From the NCBI GenBank assembly GCA_963693035.2, contig CAXMMQ010000010.1:1-64000 (forward strand): a stretch of 64,000 bases of DNA. Direction: 5' to 3'. Numbering within the stretch: the first letter of the stretch is position 1; every line of letters begins with the position of its first letter. The DNA comes from Lichenicoccus sp963693035 (GTDB lineage: Bacteria; Pseudomonadota; Alphaproteobacteria; Acetobacterales; Acetobacteraceae). The position numbers were made by a program, and so were the translations under genes. Shown piece after piece: positions 1 to 7,303 of this stretch. A model generated the notes under the pieces. It worked only from the letters and a program-made list of their open reading frames with translations. It did no database searches and was not told where the DNA came from.

Positions 1-432
1 TTGGCGACGAGGGCGCTGGACTATGATCCCGCCACCCGCGAGCGCCTGCTGGCCGGTGCGATGCTGCCTGCCAGCGTCGTGGTGCAGGCGCAACGATTCC
101 GCTCGTGGTATCGCCGGCAGGTGCTGGCTGCGTTCGACCGGTTCGATGTACTGCTGGCCCCGGCGACGCCAGGTCCGGCGCCGCGCTTCGACGACCCGAC
201 CATTACCGTCGGAGGCGTGAAGGTGCCGGCGCGTGCCAATCTCGGGCTGTACGCGCAGCCGATCAGTTTCATTGGGCTGCCGGTGGCGACGGTGCCGGTG
301 CTCGAGGCCGGATCGCTGCCGATCGGCGTGCAGCTCATCACCCGGCCATTCGCCGAGGCGCTTGGCCTGCAGGTGGCGGCGATACTGGAGACCGCCGGCG
401 TCGTCGGTTGCAGGACGCTCTCTTATGATTGA
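1..432 (+). CDS. AtzE-type amidase, C-terminal part (gene starts before the window)
   Basis: The 143 visible residues match the C-terminal third of amidase-signature hydrolases of the AtzE/AllF-like group: a segment reading VLLAPATPGPAP, then NLGLYAQPISFIGLPV and GLPIGVQLI-like text (here SLPIGVQLI). The Ser-Ser-Lys catalytic core lies upstream, outside the window. Known members hydrolyse 1-carboxybiuret or oxalurate-type ureido compounds in nitrogen scavenging. The stop codon overlaps the start of the next gene by 8 bases, which indicates translational coupling with a DUF3225 protein. That pairing is typical of AtzE/AtzH or Hpx gene sets and supports the family call. The exact substrate cannot be told from this fragment. 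Confidence 0.75.
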   Translation: MATRALDYDPATRERLLAGAMLPASVVVQAQRFRSWYRRQVLAAFDRFDVLLAPATPGPAPRFDDPTITVGGVKVPARANLGLYAQPISFIGLPVATVPVLEAGSLPIGVQLITRPFAEALGLQVAAILETAGVVGCRTLSYD

Positions 433-847
433 GGGCGGCCGGCCTGACCTGCTGGTGAACGATCCGCAGGTGCTGATCGAGATCGAGGCCGTTTTCGCGC
501 GCTACGAGCAGGCGCTCTCAAGTAATGACATCGAGACCCTTGACGCGCTGTTCTGGCAGTCGCCGCACACCGTGCGCTACGGCGTCGGCGAGAATCTGTA
601 CGGGAGCGAGGCGATCGCGGCGTTCCGGCTGGAGCGCCCCGGCGGCTCACCGCCGCGCGCCGTGCAGCGCGGCATCGTGACCAGCTTCGGACGCGACTTC
701 GCCACCACCAGCATCGAGTTCCGCCGCCTCGGCGCCGACGGGGTGCCGGGCACGGTGGTGGGACGCCAGAGCCAGAGCTGGGTCCGGTTGGCGGATGGCT
801 GGCGGATCGTGGCGGCCCACGTCTCCCTGCTGGTCGGAGGTCATTGA
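425..847 (+). CDS. AtzH/HpxZ-like protein (DUF3225, SnoaL-type fold)
   Basis: A 140-residue protein of the DUF3225 family (NTF2/SnoaL-like alpha+beta fold). Visible family features are an N-terminal helix ending in EIEAVFARYEQAL, then LDALFW, then YGVGENLYG and a C-terminal WRIVAAHVS strand. Family members act beside AtzE-type amidases in cyanuric acid degradation (AtzH, acting on 1,3-dicarboxyurea) or in oxalurate use (HpxZ). The ATG at 425 lies inside the last codons of the amidase, so the two are probably one operon. The length is normal for the family. Which pathway applies cannot be decided without the upstream genes. Confidence 0.75.
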   Translation: MIEGGRPDLLVNDPQVLIEIEAVFARYEQALSSNDIETLDALFWQSPHTVRYGVGENLYGSEAIAAFRLERPGGSPPRAVQRGIVTSFGRDFATTSIEFRRLGADGVPGTVVGRQSQSWVRLADGWRIVAAHVSLLVGGH

Positions 848-1023
848 TCGCCAAAAGAGGCTGGGGAACGCGACAAAAAGGCGGGGAAGCAGCGGTGTCG
901 CCACCATTTTGTTGACTAGCGAATCACAACATAATTACGTGCTGATCCAGTAGTCCTGGCTTGCCTCTCCTGCCGCACACGTAGCTGGAGCTTGGGGCGC
1001 CGTGGCGTTGGAGTAAGTGCACG
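848..1023. other. intergenic spacer before the GH16-like gene
   Basis: This short spacer is noticeably more AT-rich in its middle (around 910-945) than the flanking genes, so it probably holds the promoter of the next gene. I see no clear terminator for the upstream operon. A GGAG at 1010-1013 sits 10 bases before the TTG at 1024 and supports that start. Confidence 0.4.
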
Positions 1024-3003
1024 TTGAGCCTGGACCAAGCTGATTTCACGCCCGTCATCGATGACCAGTTCGGTATCGAGTCGTCGCTGAACCCGTCGCT
1101 GTGGGCGGATCACTGGGGGAATGCCGACCAGTACTCGTTTGCGAGCGGCGTGCTGACCATGACCGGCTACCAGTCGCAGGACTGGTCTCCGGTCGGAATG
1201 ATCCAGACCGCCGCCGGCACCCAGGCGGGCGAGGGTTACGGGCTCTACAGCTTCACCGGCTATGGCAATCCCGGGCAGGGCGCAGGTGCCGCGGTGCTGA
1301 TGTGGCGGGCCGACAACCAGTATCTTGACGCCGCCACGCCGGAAAAGGCGAGCGAGATCGACCTGTTCGAGAGCCTGAACGGCAGCCAGAGCGTGCTCTC
1401 GACCATCCATTACTATGATACCGGCTGGGCCAACGACGACGGCCAGAGCTACCACACCATCGATGTCGATCCCGCGACGTTGCACACCTACTCGGTGGAT
1501 TGGGAGCGCGGCAGCCTCACCTACTATGTCGACGGCCAGAAATACTACCAGGACACCACGCATGCGCCGCTCGATGCTGCCGATGGCGGGTGCAATGAGG
1601 TGCTGGGTGCGGAAGTGCTCGGCGGCAGCTTCAACACCAACACCAGCACGGTGCAGCTGCATATCGTCAGCCTCAGCTACAGCGCGCCGACCAGTGCCGG
1701 GGCAGCCGCGCTGCCGACGCTGACGCTGTCGCAGCCGGGCACCGTGCAGGAGGCGACCTCCGGCGCCGGCGTCGATGTCACCGAGACGATCACCGCGAGC
1801 AACCAGACCGGCACCGTCTATCTCGAGGTGCTGACCCAGACCGGCGCCACCGAAACCGGCTTCGTGGCCCTCGACCTCGTCGACGGCCAGGCCAGCGCCC
1901 GCGTGCATCTCGCACATTCGGGCGACCTCATCCGCGTCGTCGATGCCGAGGTGACGGCCGATACCACCGGCGTGTCGATCACCGATGCCCCGGCCGGTCC
2001 GGTGACGCTCGGCGGCGGCAACCAGACCTACGCGGCGGCCGCCGGCGCCACGGTGCAGGCCGGGAGCGGCGACGATACCATCATCGCCGCCGCCGGCGAC
2101 GTCACCGCGCGCGGTGGCGGCGGTGCGCTGACCTTCATCAACGGCGCTTCGGCCAGCGACGTCATCGCCGGCGCCGGCTCCGCCACCCTGTATGGCGGCG
2201 CCGGCGGCGGCGGCTTCACCGGCGGCAGTGCCGGCGACAACGTGCTGGTCTCGCAGGGCGCATCGGGCGCCAACACCACCCTCACCGGCGGCGGCACCGG
2301 CGACCGTATCTTCGGGTCGGGCTCCGGCTCCGACGTTGTCGCGGTGGGTGCCGGCGCCGAGACCGTCCTCGGTGGCGGCGGTCCCACAACGATCAACGGC
2401 GGCGTCGGCGGCAGCGTGCTGTTCGGCGGTGCCGGCGTCACCAGCGTCGAGGGTAGCAGCGCCGGCGGCGACACCGTCGTGGGGGGTGAGGGCAGCCTGC
2501 AGTTCACCGGCCAGCGTGGCGACGCTGTGTTCGGTGGCACTGGCGTTCTCGTGGTCGATGGCAGCGTCATGGGCGCGGACTCGATCGTCGGCGGCGCCGG
2601 CGCGCTCGCTGTCACCGGGCGCGGCGCGAACATGCTGGTGGCCGCCAGCACCAGCACCTCGGACATCGTGACAGGAAGCGGTGCGAGCCTGATCTTTGCG
2701 AATGCGGGCGCCAGCACCATCGCGGGCGGCGCAGGCTCGATGCAGGTGGTGCTCGGCGCCGGCAGCGCCACCATCGACGAAGGGAAAGGTGCGGCGACCT
2801 ACCAGGTCATCAAGGGTTCCGCCGCTGGGATCGACACGCTGAACGGCTTCCGGCCGGCCTCGGACAGCGTGAACCTGTATGGTTACGCGCCCTCGCAGGT
2901 CTCGGTGGCAGCCTCCGGCGGCTCGACGCTGATCTCACTCACCGACGGCACCCGCATCGAGCTGGTCGGCGTGACCGAGCCGGGCAGCAGCATCCGCGTC
3001 TGA
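1024..3003 (+). CDS. family 16 glycoside hydrolase-like protein with Gly-rich beta repeats, probably exported
   Basis: A 659-residue two-part protein. Residues about 1-220 resemble family 16 glycoside hydrolases (beta-glucanase/lichenase jelly roll). The catalytic signature is visible as EIDLFE at residues 111-116, with Glu111 and Glu116 as expected nucleophile and acid/base and Asp113 between them. From about residue 330 to 600 there are many short GG/GAG/GSGDDT-type repeats resembling the beta-roll of RTX-like exported proteins. The tail reads NLYGYAPSQV and ends in a hydrophobic stretch, as in secreted Acetobacteraceae repeat proteins. There is no Sec signal peptide; with the repeats this suggests type I secretion (inference). 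The start is a TTG with a good ribosome site. The substrate is not known. Confidence 0.7.
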   Translation: MSLDQADFTPVIDDQFGIESSLNPSLWADHWGNADQYSFASGVLTMTGYQSQDWSPVGMIQTAAGTQAGEGYGLYSFTGYGNPGQGAGAAVLMWRADNQYLDAATPEKASEIDLFESLNGSQSVLSTIHYYDTGWANDDGQSYHTIDVDPATLHTYSVDWERGSLTYYVDGQKYYQDTTHAPLDAADGGCNEVLGAEVLGGSFNTNTSTVQLHIVSLSYSAPTSAGAAALPTLTLSQPGTVQEATSGAGVDVTETITASNQTGTVYLEVLTQTGATETGFVALDLVDGQASARVHLAHSGDLIRVVDAEVTADTTGVSITDAPAGPVTLGGGNQTYAAAAGATVQAGSGDDTIIAAAGDVTARGGGGALTFINGASASDVIAGAGSATLYGGAGGGGFTGGSAGDNVLVSQGASGANTTLTGGGTGDRIFGSGSGSDVVAVGAGAETVLGGGGPTTINGGVGGSVLFGGAGVTSVEGSSAGGDTVVGGEGSLQFTGQRGDAVFGGTGVLVVDGSVMGADSIVGGAGALAVTGRGANMLVAASTSTSDIVTGSGASLIFANAGASTIAGGAGSMQVVLGAGSATIDEGKGAATYQVIKGSAAGIDTLNGFRPASDSVNLYGYAPSQVSVAASGGSTLISLTDGTRIELVGVTEPGSSIRV

Positions 3004-3023
3004 AGGCTCCTGTCGGTCAGGCC

Positions 3024-3599
3024 TCAGAACATGCCGTAGGCCGGCGCCAGCCAGCCGAGCAGGGTAAGAACCAGGCCGGCCGCGCCGAGCGCGAGCGAGG
3101 CGGTGAACAGCATCTGCGATGCGGCGATCACCGAGACGGTGGCGAGCACGATGGCAAGCTCGAGTGCGGCGGCGGCGTTGTCGTAGCTGTGCGTGCGTTG
3201 CAGGGAGAGATCGCGCGCCGTCTCGAAACCATGCGCCCGGGCGGCGATCGCGCGCTTGCCGTCGCCCGGATCGGTGTCGTAATGGCTCTGTTCCTGGGCG
3301 AGCAGGTCCAGGACCTGCCGGCGCGCGACGGCGCCCTGCGGGCTGGATGGCGCGTCCAGCGTGGCGCCAAGCGCCGCCAGGTCGTGCGCGAGCGCCTGGC
3401 GGATCGACTTGCCCTGGTATTGCGTCCAGGCATCCGCGGCGGCGATCGAGTTCTCGTTGACCCTGATCTCGGCGTGCTTGGCGCCCTGCTCGCTGATCGC
3501 GAGGCAGGCGGCGAGGATCGCGATCAGCAGCGCTGCATGCTTGTTGCCGTGCTCGGCGGCATGGCCTGCATGCTCGTGATGCTCAAGCTGCTGTTCCAT
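3024..3599 (-). CDS. DUF4337 family membrane protein
   Basis: A 191-residue protein. It opens with a His-rich stretch (MEQQLEHHEHAGHAAEHGNK), a first hydrophobic helix (LLIAILAACLAIS), a charged helical middle with AWTQYQGKSIRQ, and two hydrophobic helices at the C-terminus (LELAIVLATVSVIAA and ALGAAGLVLTLLGWL). This layout matches the DUF4337 family, whose function is unknown. The ATG at 3599 was chosen because longer extensions run into the tRNA-Cys gene. It is convergent with the GH16-like gene, with only about 20 bases between the stops. Confidence 0.75.
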   Translation of the reverse strand: MEQQLEHHEHAGHAAEHGNKHAALLIAILAACLAISEQGAKHAEIRVNENSIAAADAWTQYQGKSIRQALAHDLAALGATLDAPSSPQGAVARRQVLDLLAQEQSHYDTDPGDGKRAIAARAHGFETARDLSLQRTHSYDNAAAALELAIVLATVSVIAASQMLFTASLALGAAGLVLTLLGWLAPAYGMF

Positions 3600-3658
3600 G
3601 CGATGGCCTCGGCTCTGGAGTGGAGGCGATCGACGCACGCGAACGCTTCGGCAGCACC

Positions 3659-3732
3659 TGGAGGTCCGGGCGGGAATCGAACCCACATTCGCGGATTTGC
3701 AGTCCGCTGCATCACCACTCTGCCACCGGACC
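3659..3732 (-). tRNA. tRNA-Cys (GCA)
   Basis: On the minus strand a full cloverleaf can be read: acceptor GGTCCGG (3726-3732) paired with CCGGACC (3663-3669), anticodon loop CTGCAAA with GCA, T-loop GGTTCGATTCC, and an encoded CCA at 3659-3661. Confidence 0.95.
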
Positions 3733-3947
3733 TCGGGGCTGCCTGAAGCCGATAGCCGCGGATGACCGCCGTCTGACGCCTCGGGCGGAGCTATATCCGA
3801 CTTCGCCGGGATAATCCAGCGAGCCCCGGCGCACCATCCGGCGCCAGAACGGCGGGTCCCGCGGCCCAGGCATTAAGAAGATCTAAAGCATTCCCGCCCA
3901 TCAAGAGGCCGGCGGCGCGCGCGCCTCGGCAGGGCATTGGGCAGGAC

Positions 3948-4283
3948 ATGCAGGCAGCAGAAACGTCGACAACGCACGGTTCCGACGCGATGGCTGCCGT
4001 CTTCCGGCTGCCCGGGTCGCTGGAACTGGCGCGTGCCGATGCGCTGCATGCCGAGCTGCTGGCGAGGGTTGCCGGCGAGCATGATCTCGTCGTCGACGGC
4101 AGCGACGTCGAGCGGGTGTCAAGCGCATGCCTGCAGGTGCTGGTGGCGGCCTGCGCTGGCGCCTGCGCCCGTGGACGCGGCTTCGTGCTGCAGTCGATGT
4201 CCGAAACCCTGGCGGCGGCGGTCCGCGACCTGGAGCTGGGCGATGCTCTCAACCCCCGCGACCAGAGGATGGGGTCCAGATGA
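3948..4283 (+). CDS. STAS domain protein at the head of the chemotaxis cluster
   Basis: A 111-residue protein with a STAS (anti-sigma factor antagonist-like) fold: an N-terminal strand AVFRLPGSLELARADALH, the core DLVVDGSDVERVSSACLQVLVAA with a Ser pair at the usual phospho-acceptor position, and a final helix. In chemosensory clusters such proteins precede cheY and cheA. The stop overlaps the cheY start (ATGA-type), so it is the first gene of the operon. Its binding partner is not identified; the decayed anti-sigma kinase at 12.7-13.7 kb is one candidate family partner (inference). Confidence 0.75.
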   Translation: MQAAETSTTHGSDAMAAVFRLPGSLELARADALHAELLARVAGEHDLVVDGSDVERVSSACLQVLVAACAGACARGRGFVLQSMSETLAAAVRDLELGDALNPRDQRMGSR

Positions 4284-4648
4284 TGGCCAAGCGCGTCATG
4301 ACGGTCGACGACAGCAAGACGATGCGCGACATGGTCGGCTTCACCCTGCGCAGCGCCGGGTTCACGGTCATCGCCGCCGAGGACGGCAAGCAGGCGCTCG
4401 GGCTGCTGGCGAGCAATCCGGTGGATGTCATCATCACCGATCTTAACATGCCGGTGATGGATGGCGTGGCCTTGATACGCGCCCTGCGGGCCGATCCGAA
4501 GTGGCGCTCGGTGCCGATCCTGATGCTGACCACCGAAAGCGATGCCGGCAAGAAGTCCGAAGGCCGCAGCGCCGGCGCCACCGGCTGGATCGTCAAGCCG
4601 TTCAGCCCGGACAAGCTGATCGACGTCGTCAACCGCGTCTGCGGCTGA
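4280..4648 (+). CDS. cheY: chemotaxis response regulator CheY
   Basis: A 122-residue single-domain receiver. The acidic pair is VDDS near residue 10. The phospho-acceptor is Asp54 in IITDLNMP, followed by the conserved Thr in MLTTES and Lys in IVKPFSPDKL. No output domain follows, as expected for a diffusible CheY that links CheA to the flagellar motor. Two adjacent ATG codons (4280 and 4283) both fit; the first overlaps the STAS stop. cheA starts 4 bases after the stop. Confidence 0.92.
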   Translation: MMAKRVMTVDDSKTMRDMVGFTLRSAGFTVIAAEDGKQALGLLASNPVDVIITDLNMPVMDGVALIRALRADPKWRSVPILMLTTESDAGKKSEGRSAGATGWIVKPFSPDKLIDVVNRVCG

Positions 4649-4652
4649 CATC

Positions 4653-6698
4653 ATGGCAACCGGCCACTTCGACCATCTCAAATCCACCTACTTCCAGGAA
4701 TGCGGCGAGCTGCTCGACAGCGCCTATGCGAGCCTGACGCTGCTCTCGGAAGGGCGCCAGGACGACGACACGGTGCATGCGATCTTCCGCGCCATCCACT
4801 CGATCAAGGGCGGCGGCGGCGCCTTCGGCTTCGACCGCATGGTCGCCTTCGCGCATGTCCTGGAGACGCTTCTCGACCTGCTGCGCGATGGCAGGATGCA
4901 GAGCACCGGCGCGGTGGTCGGTCTGCTACTGCGCGCGACCGACGCGCTCAGCGATCTCGTGGCGGCGGAGCGGACCGCAACCTTGGTGGCCCAGGGCTTC
5001 GAGGATGCGCTGCTTGCCGAACTTGGAGCCTGCGCCTTGCAGGGGCTCGGGGTCGTCCCGCCGCCGGTGCCGCGCGTGGCCGCATCCTCGTCCCCGCCGG
5101 GAGCGCAGGCGGTGCTCTACACGATCCGGTTCATGCCGCATCCGGGTCTGTATCGGAATGCCAACGAGCCGCTGCTGCTGTTGCGCGAGCTCAAGCGGAT
5201 CGGCGATACGACGATCCGCGCCGAGCTCGCCAGGCTGCCGTCGCTGGAGCGCATGGAGCCCGAGGACGCCTATATCGGCTGGACCATCGCGCTGCGGACG
5301 ACCGCCGACCTGTCGCGGATCGAGGAGATCTTGGATTTCGTCAGCGACGATTGCGACCTGTCGATCGAGCGGGTGCCGGATACAGTCGAAATTGCAGCAG
5401 ACGATGCAGCGTCTCCTGCCGCCCCGGATACGCTGTCGATCCCGGTGGCCAAGGCGGACCAGGAGCCGCGGCGCGGCGAGGGCTACGTCGCGCCGACCAG
5501 CGTGCGCGTGGACGTGCAGAAGGTCGATCGCCTGGTCAACCTGGTCGGCGAACTGGTGATCAACCAGGCCATGCTGGTGCAGTTCGGCGCACTGCTGCCG
5601 CCGGATGTCTGTCCCGGACTGGTCGGCGGCCTGGCAACCCTCTCGCAGCATCTGCGCGAACTGCAGGAGGGCGTCATGGCGATACGAACCCAGCCGGTCG
5701 GCTCGGTATTCTCGCGCATGCCGCGGCTGGTGCGCGAGCTTTCAACGCAGCTCGGCAAGGACGTGCACCTGGTCATTACCGGCGAGGGCACAGAGCTCGA
5801 CAAGACGGTGATCGAGCAGCTCGCCGACCCGCTCACCCATCTGCTTCGCAACGCGCTCGACCATGGCCTCGAGGCGCCGGACCAGCGCATCGCCGCCGGC
5901 AAGCCGGCGCAGGGCACCATCCGCCTCGCCGCCGAGCACGGCAGCGGCCGCATCGTGATCGAGGTGAGCGACGACGGACGCGGCATCGATCGGGACCGTG
6001 TGCTGGCCAAGGCCAGGCAGCGCGGGCTGATCGACGATGCGTCGACGCCGAGCGAGGAGGAGATCGACAACTTGATCTTCCTGCCGGGCTTCTCGACGGT
6101 CGATGTCGTCTCGGACATCTCCGGTCGCGGCGTCGGGATGGATGTGGTCCGAAGCAATATACAGGCGCTCGGCGGCCGCATCACCGTGCATTCCCGCCAA
6201 GGCGCGGGATCGCGCTTTGTGCTGTCGCTGCCGCTGACGCTGGCGATCCTCGACGGAATGATCGTGGCCGTCGGCCGGGAATGCTACATCGTGCCGCTGA
6301 CCAACATCATCGAGAGTTTGCGGCCGCAGAGCCGCGACATCCATCCCGTGGCCGGCTGCGGCGATGTGGTGGCGATACGCGGCGACTACATCCCGCTCAT
6401 CCACCTGTCGCATCATTTCGATGTCCCCGGCGCCGTCAGCGACCCCGCACGCGGCATGGTCGTGGTGGTCGAGAGCGAGACCGCCGGACAGGTCGGGCTG
6501 GTGGTCGACGAGCTGATCGGGCAGCAGCAGGTCGTGGTCAAGAGCCTCGAGGAGAACTACGGCGCCGTTGACGGGATCGGGGGTGCCACGATCCTCGGCA
6601 ACGGCCGCGTCGCCCTGATCCTCGACGTCGCCGGGTTGCGCGTGACGCACCCGCCACGTCCACAATCCACTCACCTTGTACAGGAACGATGGCGATGA
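4653..6698 (+). CDS. cheA: chemotaxis sensor histidine kinase CheA
   Basis: A 681-residue CheA. The P1 phosphotransfer domain has His49 in AIHSIKGGGGAFGF. A P2-like linker region spans roughly 130-270. The P3 dimerisation helix begins at about 285 (VRVDVQKVDRLVNLVGELVI). The P4 kinase shows the N box (LLRNALDHGLE), G1 (VSDDGRGID) and G2 (GRGVGMDVV). P5 is the CheW-like regulatory domain at the end. It phosphorylates CheY and CheB in response to receptor state at the inner-membrane or cytoplasmic array. cheW starts within its last codons (10-base overlap), so the two are translationally coupled. Confidence 0.95.
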   Translation: MATGHFDHLKSTYFQECGELLDSAYASLTLLSEGRQDDDTVHAIFRAIHSIKGGGGAFGFDRMVAFAHVLETLLDLLRDGRMQSTGAVVGLLLRATDALSDLVAAERTATLVAQGFEDALLAELGACALQGLGVVPPPVPRVAASSSPPGAQAVLYTIRFMPHPGLYRNANEPLLLLRELKRIGDTTIRAELARLPSLERMEPEDAYIGWTIALRTTADLSRIEEILDFVSDDCDLSIERVPDTVEIAADDAASPAAPDTLSIPVAKADQEPRRGEGYVAPTSVRVDVQKVDRLVNLVGELVINQAMLVQFGALLPPDVCPGLVGGLATLSQHLRELQEGVMAIRTQPVGSVFSRMPRLVRELSTQLGKDVHLVITGEGTELDKTVIEQLADPLTHLLRNALDHGLEAPDQRIAAGKPAQGTIRLAAEHGSGRIVIEVSDDGRGIDRDRVLAKARQRGLIDDASTPSEEEIDNLIFLPGFSTVDVVSDISGRGVGMDVVRSNIQALGGRITVHSRQGAGSRFVLSLPLTLAILDGMIVAVGRECYIVPLTNIIESLRPQSRDIHPVAGCGDVVAIRGDYIPLIHLSHHFDVPGAVSDPARGMVVVVESETAGQVGLVVDELIGQQQVVVKSLEENYGAVDGIGGATILGNGRVALILDVAGLRVTHPPRPQSTHLVQERWR

Positions 6699-7225
6699 AC
6701 CGGGCGATTTCCACAGGCGGCGGGCGCGGCCTGCCCACCGCTGCCGCCGCACCCGAGGATAACAGCCAGTTCATCACGTTCACCCTGTGCGAGCAGGAGT
6801 ACGGCGTGGACATCATGGCGATCCGGGAGATCAAGGGGTGGACCGAGACGACCTCGATCCCGCATGCGCCGGCTTTCATACGCGGCGTCATCAACCTGCG
6901 CGGCATCATCGTGCCGATCATGGACCTGCGTGCGCGGTTCGGCATGGAACTGGCCATTCCGACCAGGATGCATGTCGTCATCATCATCACGATCGGCACG
7001 CGCACCACCGGGCTGCTGGTCGATGCGGTCTCCGACATCATCACGGTGGCGCCGGCCTCCATCCGGGCGGTGCCGGACATGGGAGCCGCCGACGGCGCGA
7101 CGCTGCTGACCGGGCTGGTGGCGCTCGACGACCGGATGGTCTCGCTGGTCTCGCTCGAGCACCTGATCGGCAACGCCATCGCACAGATGCCGGCAGCCGA
7201 GACGCGGCTGCAGCCGGCCGCGTGA
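6689..7225 (+). CDS. cheW: chemotaxis adaptor protein CheW
   Basis: A 178-residue CheW with an N-terminal extension of about 28 residues that is Gly/Ala-rich. The conserved core is visible: FTLCEQEYGVDIMAIREIKG, then PAFIRGVINLRGIIVPIMDL, and a later GLLVDAVSDII. CheW bridges CheA and the receptor tips. The gene overlaps cheA and is followed by the receptor gene 78 bases later, the usual order. Confidence 0.94.
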   Translation: MAMNRAISTGGGRGLPTAAAAPEDNSQFITFTLCEQEYGVDIMAIREIKGWTETTSIPHAPAFIRGVINLRGIIVPIMDLRARFGMELAIPTRMHVVIIITIGTRTTGLLVDAVSDIITVAPASIRAVPDMGAADGATLLTGLVALDDRMVSLVSLEHLIGNAIAQMPAAETRLQPAA

Positions 7226-7303
7226 GCCCGCGTATCGTCACCCATCCACGCCGAGCCTTCCTGGAACGTCGCCCACCGGCGGCCCGATCAGCGGAAACCA
7301 ATT

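Noticed and set aside
916..2774. Minus-strand open frames opposite the GH16-like gene
   Set aside because: The repeats of the plus gene make Pro/Ala-rich shadows; no start context or motif.
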